DNA of 64,000 nt from JAIBBD01 sp041390685 (GTDB taxonomy: Bacteria; Chloroflexota; Dehalococcoidia; UBA2979). The first letter of the stretch is position 1. Every line of letters begins with the position of its first letter. A program made the position numbers and the translations under genes. Under the pieces are notes generated by a model, which saw only the letters and a program-made list of their open reading frames with translations, was not told the DNA's origin and ran no database searches. Positions 46,204-54,717 of this stretch are shown here, one piece after another. The stretch is from contig JAWKPL010000001.1 of NCBI GenBank assembly GCA_041390685.1, positions 310,001 through 374,000 of the forward strand. The letters run 5' to 3'.

Positions 46204-47088
46204 ATGCCCGCGACGTCGCGTCCCGACGCGATGGTGGCCGTTGACCTCGGCGGCACACGTCTGCGCAGCGCCGTGTTCGACGCCGCCGGCCACGAGCGCT
46301 TCCGCGAGATCACCCGCACACCCCCGGCCGAGCCCGCCGCCCTCGCCGCCGCACTCGTCGAAGCCCGCGCCGCCGCCGCCCGCGAGGGACTCCTGGTCAC
46401 CCGCGCGGTCGTCGGCGTCCCTGGCTGGGTGGACTACCGCTCGAACCGCACGGTCTCCCTGCCCAACCTCCCTGCCTGGGGCGGCATCGACGGCCTCGAG
46501 CTCTCACGCACGACCGGCCTCGACGTCGTCTTCGGGAACGACGCGGACTTCGCCGCGCTGGGCGAGCATCGTCTCGGCGCGGGACGCGGTGTCGAGGACC
46601 TCGTGTATGTCACATGCAGCACCGGGGTGGGCGCGGGTGTGGTGCTCCGCGGGCGCCTCGTGCGCTCCCACCGCTCCATCGCCGAGATCGGGCACACCAT
46701 CATCGACCGGACGACAGGCGAAACCGTCGAGGAGCTGGCATCGGGCACGGCGCTCGCGCTCCGCGCTGGCATGCCGGCGGAGATCGTGGCCGCAAGGGCT
46801 GCCTCGGGGGACCCGCAAGCGGCTCGCCTGTTCCATGACGCTGCCGACGCGCTCGGCATCGGCGTGCTCAACATGGTGCTGCTCTTTGGCCCCGAGCGTG
46901 TGGTCATCGGCGGCGGCATGTCGGAAGCGGGCGACCTGCTGCTCGGTCCGGTGCGACAGCGCTTCGAGGAGGCCCGCTCGCCGCTGCTCGCCCTGCGCCC
47001 GGAGGACATCGTTCTGGCGGAGCTCGGCCAGGCCGTCGGGCTCCTCGGCGCGTTTGCCTACTGGGAAGACGAGCTCGCGGGCAGCTGA
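46204..47088 (+). CDS. ROK family sugar kinase (probable glucokinase)
   Basis: 294 residues. ATP phosphate-binding motif AVDLGGTRLRSAVFD (residues 12-26), VVGVPGWVDY, sugar-binding FGNDADFAALGEHRLGAGRG, and adenosine motif ERVVIGGGMSEAGDLLL. The ROK zinc site normally follows the metal-binding His (GH...CxCGxxGCxE); here EIGHTIIDRTTGETVEELAS keeps the His but has no cysteines, so a zinc-free variant is likely. It could phosphorylate glucose freed by TreZ/GlgX or other operon enzymes. AGGAGG precedes the ATG, and the 12-base gap after treY makes it the last gene of the operon. Convergent with otsA. Confidence 0.85.
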   Translation: MPATSRPDAMVAVDLGGTRLRSAVFDAAGHERFREITRTPPAEPAALAAALVEARAAAAREGLLVTRAVVGVPGWVDYRSNRTVSLPNLPAWGGIDGLELSRTTGLDVVFGNDADFAALGEHRLGAGRGVEDLVYVTCSTGVGAGVVLRGRLVRSHRSIAEIGHTIIDRTTGETVEELASGTALALRAGMPAEIVAARAASGDPQAARLFHDAADALGIGVLNMVLLFGPERVVIGGGMSEAGDLLLGPVRQRFEEARSPLLALRPEDIVLAELGQAVGLLGAFAYWEDELAGS

Positions 47089-47098
47089 CGCTGGCCCG

Positions 47099-48406
47099 TC
47101 ACGCCCCGCCCGCGAGCGCATCGAGGTAGCCGCGGCACCATCCGGAGACGTCGCCTGCCTCCACCGCCTCGGACAACCCCCGCCAGCGCGCCTGCCGTTC
47201 CTCGAGCGGCATCGCGAGCGCGCGTTCCATCCCATCCGCGATCGCATCGAGGTCTCCGCTCGGCACGATCAGAGCGTCCCGCAACTCCTCGGCCGCCCCA
47301 CAACCATCCGTGAGGACGAGCACGCCCGGCGATTCGGGACGCTGCACCGCGACGTACTCTTTCGCCACGAGGTTCATACCGTCCGATCTTGAGGTGACCA
47401 GGCAGACGTCCGCGTCCCGCAGCGCCGCCGCGACGGTCTCCGCGGGCAGCACTTCGTTTCGCGCCTCGACCGGCGACGGCGTCGCCAGCGCGCCGAGGCG
47501 GTGCGCGAGACTGTCGACCAGCAGTCGCTCGGCGCGGTAGTCCGGGATCCCCTCACGCGACGGTGCCGACCACTGCACGAGCAACGCTTCCCTCTGCAGC
47601 AACGGCCGCCGCTCCAGCAGCCGCTCGAAGGCGCGCAGCCGGTCCGGAATGCCCTTCGTGTAGTCGAGGCGGTCGAGGCCAAGCAGCACCTGACGCCTCG
47701 CCCGCGCCTCGAACGGGTCGCCAGGATGCCGTCCCGCGAGCCGCCGCATCCGCTCCGGGTCGATGCCGATCGGGAACGCGCGCACCCGCGCCCCGGCCCC
47801 GGGCTCGAGGTAGGAGCGCAGCCGGCTCGCGTCACGCGCCGTCTGCACTCCAGTGAGGTCGTACGCCGCGAGGCACGCGGCTACCTCGCCGTGCTGCGGG
47901 ATCGCCGCCCACTCCCGCCGCTCGGGAATCGGAATGTGGTGGAAGTAGCCGGTGCGCCCGCGCCACCCGGCCGACCGCAGTTCGAGGCCGAGCGGCACCA
48001 GGTGGTAGTCGTGCACCCACACGATGTCGGACGGCTGCAGCATCGGCACGAGGAGCGCGGCGAAGCGCGCATTGACGGCGCGCCAGTCCGCGTAGTCGCC
48101 GGCCCGGACCTCGGCCCGCTCCGCCAGGCCGTGCATGAGCGGCCACAGCGTGCGGTTGCAGAACCCTTCGTAGTAGCCAGCGATCTCCTTCGCGGTCAGG
48201 TCGCAGGTCACGAACTCGATCGTGCCCTCGAGGCGATGCGTGAGCTCGTCGGGGTCGTCGTCCGCGGCCCCGCTCCAGCCGAACCACACACCGCCGCGCT
48301 CCTCGAGCGCCGGGCGCAACGCGGCCACCAGGCCGCCGACACTGGTGCGCGCGCTGCCCGCGGCCGGGACGCGGTTCGACACTACGATGAGCCGCGCCGC
48401 CGTCAA
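47099..48406 (-). CDS. otsA: Trehalose-6-phosphate synthase OtsA (GT20)
   Basis: 435 residues from the TTG at 48406. Motifs in order: RLIVVSNRVP, GGVWFGWSG, RTLWPLMHG, VWVHDYHLVPLGLELR, FHHIPIPE, LGLDRLDYTKGIPDRL and the nucleotide-sugar loop SRSDGMNLVAKEYVAVQ. It joins a glucosyl nucleotide and G6P to form trehalose-6-phosphate. The protein is somewhat short. There is no ATG or GTG near the conserved start and the longer upstream frame overlaps otsB, so TTG is the best choice, 16 bases after the otsB stop. Nucleotide preference (UDP or ADP) cannot be told; glgC next door suggests ADP-glucose may be available. Confidence 0.92.
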   Translation of the reverse strand: MTAARLIVVSNRVPAAGSARTSVGGLVAALRPALEERGGVWFGWSGAADDDPDELTHRLEGTIEFVTCDLTAKEIAGYYEGFCNRTLWPLMHGLAERAEVRAGDYADWRAVNARFAALLVPMLQPSDIVWVHDYHLVPLGLELRSAGWRGRTGYFHHIPIPERREWAAIPQHGEVAACLAAYDLTGVQTARDASRLRSYLEPGAGARVRAFPIGIDPERMRRLAGRHPGDPFEARARRQVLLGLDRLDYTKGIPDRLRAFERLLERRPLLQREALLVQWSAPSREGIPDYRAERLLVDSLAHRLGALATPSPVEARNEVLPAETVAAALRDADVCLVTSRSDGMNLVAKEYVAVQRPESPGVLVLTDGCGAAEELRDALIVPSGDLDAIADGMERALAMPLEERQARWRGLSEAVEAGDVSGWCRGYLDALAGGA

Positions 48407-48422
48407 CTCTGGACACGCGCCG

Positions 48423-49313
48423 TCATGACGCGGCCGGCGCGTCTTCGTGGGGTTCGCGGGCTTCGAGGAACGCCGCCAGGCGTTCGAGGAGCACCAGCAC
48501 TTCGCCAGGGTCCCGCACCGCGTACGTCGCGGCGGACGGCCGGCTGCCCGTGCCGACGACGATGCCGACGCCGATCCCGCGCACCACGCGCAGCGCATCC
48601 TCGTCCGTCACGTCGTCGCCGATGCACACCGGCACCGCGAGGTCTGACCGGTATCCCGCCCGCCCCAGCAGCCAGAGCAGCGCTCGGCCCTTGTTCCAGT
48701 CGATCTCGGGCAGGAACTCGGTCACTCGCTTGCCTCGCATCGGGCGAAGCATGGGAAACGCGTGCTCGGCCTCGTTCACCGTCGCCCATAGCCGGTCGAA
48801 GTCCTCTTCGGCGACTCTTCGGTCGTGCACGGCGACGCCAAACCGCTTGCGGTCGACTTCGGCGCCCACGACGCTCGCCGTCTCCGCCCGTAGCCGCGCC
48901 TCGAGGGCGTCGAGGTGAGGCAGATAGGCGACGGCCTCCGCATTCGGCTCGTGACGCCCGTCCGCTTCCAGGACGTCGAACCCGTGGCTCCCGGCAACCA
49001 GGACGCCTTCGATCCCCACGCGCGCGCGGACGTCGTACGCGTCACGGCCGCTGAGCACGAGTATGTGCGTCCGCTCCACGAGCCGCCGCAACACCCGGTC
49101 CATGCCCTCCAGCAGTTGAGCAGACGCGGGGTCGTCGACGATCGGAGACAGCGTGCCGTCGAAGTCGAGGCAGAGGACGGGCACGAAGCCGTCAATGCGC
49201 TCCCGGATGGACTCGAACTCCGCGAGCGCGGACGGGAGGGAATCGATCGGCCGCACCGCCGAAGGGTCGGGTGGCGCCGACGATGCCGGGGCGTACTCGC
49301 TCCCGCGAACCAT
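48423..49313 (-). CDS. otsB: Trehalose-6-phosphate phosphatase OtsB
   Basis: 296 residues. An N-terminal extension of about 40 residues precedes the HAD core: LCLDFDGTLSPIVDD (Asp50 nucleophile, Asp52 acid), LSGRDAYDV, GSHGFDVLE of the cap/substrate region, MRGKRVTEFLPEIDWNKGRAL and IGDDVTDEDAL, the metal-binding motif. It dephosphorylates the OtsA product to trehalose. The ATG lies 6 bases after TACACT with no real ribosome binding site, so the otsB-otsA transcript is probably leaderless and has its own start separate from glgC upstream. Confidence 0.94.
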   Translation of the reverse strand: MVRGSEYAPASSAPPDPSAVRPIDSLPSALAEFESIRERIDGFVPVLCLDFDGTLSPIVDDPASAQLLEGMDRVLRRLVERTHILVLSGRDAYDVRARVGIEGVLVAGSHGFDVLEADGRHEPNAEAVAYLPHLDALEARLRAETASVVGAEVDRKRFGVAVHDRRVAEEDFDRLWATVNEAEHAFPMLRPMRGKRVTEFLPEIDWNKGRALLWLLGRAGYRSDLAVPVCIGDDVTDEDALRVVRGIGVGIVVGTGSRPSAATYAVRDPGEVLVLLERLAAFLEAREPHEDAPAAS

Positions 49314-49319
49314 GCTCCG

Positions 49320-49325
49320 AGTGTA
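49320..49325 (-). promoter_or_regulatory. -10 box of otsB-otsA (leaderless)
   Basis: TACACT on the minus strand, 6 bases before the ATG of otsB, within the 45-base gap after glgC. Same hexamer as at the glgX operon. Confidence 0.5.
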
Positions 49326-49358
49326 GCGCCCCGATGCCGTGCGCTCACGCCGGACGCT

Positions 49359-50705
49359 TCACCGCCCCGGGATGGTCGTCAGCGCGCGGCGTTCGGCGCC
49401 CCTCGGTCGCCCGCCGTCGCGAGCGTCCAGCGCGGTCACGGTCGGGGGACTGGAGTTCCGGCCGCTGAACGGCGCCACGATGTCCGAGGGCTCGACGACC
49501 GATCCGTCCGGAATCCAGCTCGACTCCCCGATCACCGTCACCCGCGGCTCGGCTACCTCCCGGTCCGGCGTCTCGAACCAGCGGTCGCCCACACGCGCCG
49601 CGACGCCGATCACGGCGTTCTGGTCGACCACCGCCCGATGCACGAAGGCGCCGGCGCCTACTCGCACCCCGGGCAACAGGACCGAGTCGTGGACCAGGGC
49701 GCCAGGCTCGACGACGACGCCCGGGGACAGGACGGAGTTGCGCACCGTCCCCCGGATCGTGGCGCCCGGAGAGACGAACGCCTGCTGTACGGCAGCGGAG
49801 CCCGCGATCATCGCGGGGGGCTGCGCATCGATCCGCGTCAGGATCTCGCGGCCCGGCATCCGCAGCGGGACGCGAGAGGGCTCGTCGAGCAGGTCCATGT
49901 GTGACTTCCAGTACGACTCGACCGTCCCAATGTCGCGCCAGTACCCGCGGAACCGATGCGCGTAGACCCGCCCGCCGTCCGCGATCGCTCGCGGGAGGAT
50001 GTTCCCTCCGAAGTCGTGCGCGCTGTCTTCGTCCTGCGCGTCAGCATCCAGCGCACGCACGAGGTAGTCCGGATTGAAGACGTAGATGCCCATCGATGCC
50101 AGCGTGGAGCGGGGCCGCTCTGGCTTTTCCTCGAAGCGCACGACGCGCCCCGTCGCATCCGTCGTGACGAGACCGTAGCGCGATGCTTCATGCAGGGGGA
50201 CGTCCGCGACGCTCACCGTGACGTCCGCATCCGCTTCCAGATGCGTCGCAAGCATCTCTCGATAGTCCATGGCGTACACCTGGTCGCTCGCGAGGATCAC
50301 CACTGCCGACGTCCCGGGTGAGACGAGGCGGTCGAGGTTGCGATGCACCGCGTCCGCGCTGCCCTGGTACCAGTTGCTGGACTCATCGGTCACATACGGC
50401 TGCAGCACTGTCAGCACCGCCCCGGGCGCGTGAAATCCCCACGGCGACCCACCCCCAAGGTGCTGATGCAGGTCGTGCGGAAGGTACTGCGTCAGCACGC
50501 CGACCCTCGTCAGCCCCGAATTCACACAGTTGCTGAGCGCGAAGTCGATCACCCGGTAGATGCCGCCGAAGTGCAACGCCGGCTTCGCCCGACGCTCCGT
50601 GAGCGGCCGCAGCCGCTTCCCGTGCCCCCCCGCGAGGACGAGGGCCGTTGTCCGCTCCAGGGTGTCGAGCATGCGGGCGTGGGCGTTCAACGCTGCCGGT
50701 GGCAT
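49359..50705 (-). CDS. glgC: Glucose-1-phosphate adenylyltransferase
   Basis: 448 residues. The nucleotide loop ALVLAGGHGKRLRPLTERRAKPA, the sugar-phosphate region VIDFALSNCVNSG, ASDQVYAMDYREML and GIYVFN, then a left-handed beta-helix in the last third (repeats such as VSPGATIRGTVRNSVLSPG) are all characteristic. It makes ADP-glucose. No glgA is in the window, so its product may feed OtsA or a glycogen synthase elsewhere. The ATG at 50705 follows AGGAGG by 11 bases; the longer frame upstream lacks similarity. TACGCT lies 35 bases before the start. Confidence 0.95.
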   Translation of the reverse strand: MPPAALNAHARMLDTLERTTALVLAGGHGKRLRPLTERRAKPALHFGGIYRVIDFALSNCVNSGLTRVGVLTQYLPHDLHQHLGGGSPWGFHAPGAVLTVLQPYVTDESSNWYQGSADAVHRNLDRLVSPGTSAVVILASDQVYAMDYREMLATHLEADADVTVSVADVPLHEASRYGLVTTDATGRVVRFEEKPERPRSTLASMGIYVFNPDYLVRALDADAQDEDSAHDFGGNILPRAIADGGRVYAHRFRGYWRDIGTVESYWKSHMDLLDEPSRVPLRMPGREILTRIDAQPPAMIAGSAAVQQAFVSPGATIRGTVRNSVLSPGVVVEPGALVHDSVLLPGVRVGAGAFVHRAVVDQNAVIGVAARVGDRWFETPDREVAEPRVTVIGESSWIPDGSVVEPSDIVAPFSGRNSSPPTVTALDARDGGRPRGAERRALTTIPGR

Positions 50706-50739
50706 AGTGACGACTTCCTCCTGCCGGGCCTGGAACTGG

Positions 50740-50745
50740 AGCGTA
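50740..50745 (-). promoter_or_regulatory. -10 box of glgC
   Basis: TACGCT on the minus strand with a predicted leader near 28 bases that holds the AGGAGG site. Confidence 0.45.
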
Positions 50746-50810
50746 GCCACACCTATCACCGGCGGGCATAACGGCACCGCCTCACATGCTTGCAGAACCC
50801 TCGCGGCCCG

Positions 50811-51800
50811 TTACTCGCCGCGGCCGCACAGCCGCGCTGGCGCTTGCTCGAGCCGTGGCAGCAGTTCACGCGCGCAGAAGTCGATGAACCGCCCCTGATC
50901 GGGCCCGACCTGGTGGAGGTAGACATAGTCGTAACCGGCGTCGACGTACTTCCTGATCTCGTCGAGGATGGGCTCCGGGTCCGGCCCGCACGGCAGCGAG
51001 CCGGCGAGGTCATCCGGGCGGACCAGTGCGGTTGCGGCCTCGAAGTCGAACGGCGACCGCAACTCCTGCCCCAGTGACCCGCCGAGCGCGGAGTTCGGCC
51101 ACCACTCGTGCGCCCTGCGCAGGCCTTCCGCCTCGGACTCAGCCCACGACACGTGTGCCATCGCGATGCGCGGCTTCCCCCCGCCCCCGGCGCGCTCGAA
51201 CGCTTCCACTACCTCAGCAGCGGGCGCGGTCGAGCACAGTCCATCGCCGATGTCGCCCGCGAGCGCGGCCGAGCCCGTACCACTCGCCGCGATGTAGATA
51301 GGCGGCGGCACGTCCGGCACGGTATAGAGCTTCGCCTGCTCGACCACGTAGTACTCCCCGTACCTGCTGGTCAACGACCCCTGCCACAGCTCGCGCATCA
51401 CGTCGACCGCTTCGCGCAGCATCTCCTGCCGGATCTCGGTCGTCGGCCAGTGGTCGCCCAGGACGTGCTCGTTGAGGTTCTCGCCGGTGCCGACGCCGAG
51501 GAAGAAACGCCCCGGCATCATCGTCGACACGGTCGCCGCCGCCTGCGCGACGATCGCCGGATGGATGCGCACCGTCGGGCACGTCACGCCCGTGCCGACC
51601 TGCAGGCGGTCCGTCGCCATCGCGATCGCACCGAGCACGGACCAGACGAACGCGCTGTGCCCCTGCCGCTCAATCCAGGGATGGAAGTGGTCCGAGATCA
51701 GCGCAAACGAGAAGCCGGCCTCCTCGGCTCGCGCTGCGTTCGCGACCAGATCCCGGGCTGGATGCTCCTCGCTCGATAGTGCGTAGCCGATGCTGACCAT
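50811..51800 (-). CDS. F420-dependent LLM-class oxidoreductase (TIGR03557-like)
   Basis: 329 residues, luciferase-like barrel. The start MVSIGYALSSEEHPARDLV, then FALISDHFHPW, TGVTCPTVRIHPAIVAQAA and FLGVGTGENLNEH, match the F420-dependent glucose-6-phosphate dehydrogenase-like group. GTGENLNEH and the SDHFHPW loop are where F420 contacts occur in Fgd. It implies the organism makes coenzyme F420. The substrate may be a sugar phosphate or an alcohol. The ATG at 51800 follows GAAGGGG; the open frame extends further but without similarity. Confidence 0.88.
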   Translation of the reverse strand: MVSIGYALSSEEHPARDLVANAARAEEAGFSFALISDHFHPWIERQGHSAFVWSVLGAIAMATDRLQVGTGVTCPTVRIHPAIVAQAAATVSTMMPGRFFLGVGTGENLNEHVLGDHWPTTEIRQEMLREAVDVMRELWQGSLTSRYGEYYVVEQAKLYTVPDVPPPIYIAASGTGSAALAGDIGDGLCSTAPAAEVVEAFERAGGGGKPRIAMAHVSWAESEAEGLRRAHEWWPNSALGGSLGQELRSPFDFEAATALVRPDDLAGSLPCGPDPEPILDEIRKYVDAGYDYVYLHQVGPDQGRFIDFCARELLPRLEQAPARLCGRGE

Positions 51801-51971
51801 CCCGACCCCTTCGTCGCGTCCATCCTGGTGCGACGACGGTATACAGGGACGCGCCACGCCCGCGTCAGCGTCCCGCTTGCCGAGGTATCACCGCTGTGCC
51901 AGTCGCGCCGCCTTTGACCAGTCCGTGATTCGCGGCAGGCAGGCGTCACGGAACCGCAAGGTGCCAGGCCG

Positions 51972-51977
51972 TATCGT
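51972..51977 (+). promoter_or_regulatory. -10 box of the small hypothetical gene
   Basis: TATCGT on the plus strand, 26 bases before the ATG at 52004. Confidence 0.35.
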
Positions 51978-52003
51978 CGGTGCCGCCACGGAAGGGGTGC
52001 CAC

Positions 52004-52450
52004 ATGAACGAGCGCGACGTACCGCTCATGCGAGAAACGCAGTTCGCGGACTCGAATGACGGCGCGGATATCCCGTCGCCAGACGCCACGCCCCTCTATG
52101 CTCGGCAGTCCGAGGCCGAGCACCCGGAGACGGAAGCCGAGCTCAGCGAGGCTCCCGACCTCCCCGATTCCCTCGACGCGCTGGTGGGAGGCCTCTCCCA
52201 CAGCGTCGAGGAAGGCGGGCTGCTGTCATACGCGCTCGCGGAGCGGTTCGGAGCCCTTGAGCACTGCGACCTCTGCGAGCGTCCGATCATCGAGGTGCCC
52301 ACGCTCGCCGAAGCGATCGCCGTCGAATACCGCGCTGGCGACGAGGAGCGACTGGCCATCGAGGATGCTATCCGCCGCTCGAGTCTCGAGCAGGCCAACG
52401 AGAGCTCGCCAAACTTCTGCAGCTATCACGGCCAGATCACGAGCGAGTAA
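52004..52450 (+). CDS. Hypothetical acidic protein with a possible Cys/His metal site
   Basis: 148 residues, not recognised. The first 50 residues are polar and acidic and probably disordered; the region from about 62 on is helical and contains CDLCERP and, near the end, NFCSYH, so C-x2-C plus C-x2-H could bind zinc. No signal peptide or membrane helix. GGAAGGGG precedes the ATG, a TATCGT -10 box is in place, and codon use matches neighbours, so it is a real gene. It converges on the alpha/beta hydrolase with a 5-base gap. Confidence 0.65.
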   Translation: MNERDVPLMRETQFADSNDGADIPSPDATPLYARQSEAEHPETEAELSEAPDLPDSLDALVGGLSHSVEEGGLLSYALAERFGALEHCDLCERPIIEVPTLAEAIAVEYRAGDEERLAIEDAIRRSSLEQANESSPNFCSYHGQITSE

Positions 52451-52455
52451 GGCGA

Positions 52456-53238
52456 TCACCGGCTCACGAAGCGCTGGATCACCTCGAAGTAGTCCTGCAG
52501 CCCCGTCCACAGGAGATCGTTGTGCCCCGCCCCCGGGATGATCAGGAGTTCCCGCTCCACGTGCGCAAGCATCTCGTACAACTCCACGGCCTGCTGCAGG
52601 GGGATCAACTCGTCCCACTCGCCATGGATCACCAGGAGCGGCATCTGGATCGAGCGGATCTTCGCCTCGTGCGCCGCGACGAGCGCTGCGCCCTCGCCGC
52701 TCTCCACGTCGAACCCAAAACGCTGCAGCATCCGCCGTAATCCGCCCGCCCCGCTCTCCACGATCAGACCGCGGATGCGCTCCGACGCGTGCGCTGCCAC
52801 CTCGAGGGCGGGGTGCGTGCCGAGGCTCCGTCCCATGACGTAGCGCCGTTCGCTGAACCCGAGTCCGTCGAGGTGTGCGTGGAAGAACGCCGTCACCGGA
52901 TGCGCGTCAGAGACGAGGTGTTCAACGCTGGGCTGCCCGGTGCTCCGTCCGTAGCCACGGAACTCCGCGACAAACAGGTTCGTCCCCGCCTGACGGTAGA
53001 GCGGCGCGAGTGCGTCATGGTCTCCGGCCACCTCGCCGTTCCCGTGGAAGTACAGGATGGTCGGCAGCGCCCCGTCGAAGGCATAGAAGCGCGCGTTCAC
53101 GGAGGCCCCGCCGCCGACGTCAATCGCCAGGTCCGTCGCTCCCGGCGGCGGAGCGCTCGGGTCGGGTCGCGGGAAGAACATCATTCCCGCCGCTCCCACG
53201 AGATCGAGCAGCTGGTAGTTGGGCGCCGTTTCAGCCAT
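52456..53238 (-). CDS. Alpha/beta hydrolase
   Basis: 260 residues. ILYFHGNGEVAGDHDAL is the oxyanion-hole region, GRSLGTHPAL carries the nucleophilic Ser (GxSxG), GEWDELIPLQQ the Asp and GAGHNDLLW the His, a complete triad in order. There is no signal peptide. It resembles the BEM46/YfhR-like serine hydrolases; substrate unknown. The ATG at 53238 follows GGGAGG; the longer frame to 53307 has no ribosome binding site. Confidence 0.88.
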   Translation of the reverse strand: MAETAPNYQLLDLVGAAGMMFFPRPDPSAPPPGATDLAIDVGGGASVNARFYAFDGALPTILYFHGNGEVAGDHDALAPLYRQAGTNLFVAEFRGYGRSTGQPSVEHLVSDAHPVTAFFHAHLDGLGFSERRYVMGRSLGTHPALEVAAHASERIRGLIVESGAGGLRRMLQRFGFDVESGEGAALVAAHEAKIRSIQMPLLVIHGEWDELIPLQQAVELYEMLAHVERELLIIPGAGHNDLLWTGLQDYFEVIQRFVSR

Positions 53239-53412
53239 CGGTAGACCTCCCGCCCCTCCGCAATTCAGGGGCAACGTACACCTCGGCGCTACACGATCCC
53301 CGCGCATTGTCTCGCGGAGGAGCGTTCGTACGCACTCATGCTCTCACATCGAGGCGCGAACCTCGTTCGTGTTCGTCAGATAATGGTGGGAGAGACCCGG
53401 AGGAGCCTCCAG

Positions 53413-54705
53413 ATGACAACGCCTCGCACACCTCGTTCACCTCGCACCGCCGGCGCCAACGGTACGACATCCGTCGACGCCACCGCCGAGACGGCGGCCG
53501 CGTCCCCGATTGCCGGCGGTCGCGTCGCCAACGGCAACGGCGAAACCCCGGACGGTACGGTCGCCCCGGCGGGACGCAAGCGCTCGACCAACGGGAACGG
53601 TGCTGCTCCCGCCTCCCCGAGGCCCCGCCGCGCCGCGCGAGGCGACATCGGGCCAATCAGCTCACCGACAGCGGTCGAATCCGCCGCGGTCAACGAGCGC
53701 GTGGACGCGGTCCAGCAGGCGCAAATCGCCGCCGTCGAGGACATCCTGGGCGTCGCGCGCCTGAGCGACCCTGACCTCGCGCGACGCTTCGAGGCCGTCC
53801 TCGCCGGCGCCTCGCCGGACGACCTGCGCGTCCTCCGCGACGCCCTCCTCGACCAGGACGCGCCACTGCCGGTGAGCGCCGACGACGAGCTCGCCACGGA
53901 CTGGCGCGAGGGCGCTTACCCGTATCGAAACCTGATGTCGCGCCGCAACTACGAGAAGCAGAAGTACCGCCTGCAGGTGGAGCTGCTGAAGCTGCAGGCA
54001 TGGGTGAAGGAATCCGGTCAGCGCGTCGTGATCCTCTTCGAAGGCCGCGACGCGGCCGGCAAGGGTGGCACCATCAAGCGCTTCATGGAGCACCTCAACC
54101 CCCGTGGCGCGCGCGTCGTCGCCCTCGAAAAGCCGACCGAGATCGAACGCGGCCAGTGGTACTTCCAGCGCTACGTGCAGCACCTGCCCTCGCACGGCGA
54201 GATCGTGATGTTCGACCGCTCCTGGTACAACCGCGCCGGCGTCGAGCGCGTGATGGGCTTCTGCAACGACGACGAGTACGAGGAGTTCATGCGTCAGTGC
54301 CCGGAGTTCGAACGGAACCTGACGCGCAGCGGTATCCACCTCATCAAGTTCTGGTTCTCCGTGAGCCGCAAGGAGCAGCGACGGCGCTTCCGTGAGCGGG
54401 AAGTCCACCCGTTGAAGCAATGGAAGCTCTCCCCCGTCGACCTCGCGTCGCTGGACAAGTGGGACGAGTACACCAAGGCCAAGGAGGCGATGTTCTTCTA
54501 CACCGACACCGCCGATGCCCCCTGGACCGTCATCAAGTCCGACTGCAAGAAGCGCGCGCGCCTGAACGGCATGCGCTACGTCCTGCACCGCCTGCCGTAC
54601 GCGAACAAGGACGAGGAGCAGATCGGGACCGTCGACCCGCTCCTCGTCGGCCGGGCGCACCTCGTGTACGAACGCGGCGAGCGGCGGTTCGCACCCGCGA
54701 TCTGA
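53413..54705 (+). CDS. ppk2: Polyphosphate kinase 2 family protein with a long disordered N terminus
   Basis: 430 residues. The PPK2 core starts about residue 170 (YPYRNLMSRRNYEKQKYRLQ) and has Walker A FEGRDAAGKGGTIKRFMEHL (about 209-228), Walker B MFDRSWYNRAGVERVMGF, and the lid region FWFSVSRKEQRRRFREREVH. PPK2 uses polyphosphate to phosphorylate ADP or GDP. The first 100 residues are Thr/Ala/Pro/Gly-rich and basic, which is unusual, since typical PPK2 proteins are about 300 residues. The ATG at 53413 follows GGAGG; further upstream codons lack support. An 11-base gap separates it from the convergent SDR gene. Confidence 0.93.
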   Translation: MTTPRTPRSPRTAGANGTTSVDATAETAAASPIAGGRVANGNGETPDGTVAPAGRKRSTNGNGAAPASPRPRRAARGDIGPISSPTAVESAAVNERVDAVQQAQIAAVEDILGVARLSDPDLARRFEAVLAGASPDDLRVLRDALLDQDAPLPVSADDELATDWREGAYPYRNLMSRRNYEKQKYRLQVELLKLQAWVKESGQRVVILFEGRDAAGKGGTIKRFMEHLNPRGARVVALEKPTEIERGQWYFQRYVQHLPSHGEIVMFDRSWYNRAGVERVMGFCNDDEYEEFMRQCPEFERNLTRSGIHLIKFWFSVSRKEQRRRFREREVHPLKQWKLSPVDLASLDKWDEYTKAKEAMFFYTDTADAPWTVIKSDCKKRARLNGMRYVLHRLPYANKDEEQIGTVDPLLVGRAHLVYERGERRFAPAI

Positions 54706-54717
54706 GGCCCGCCGCCC

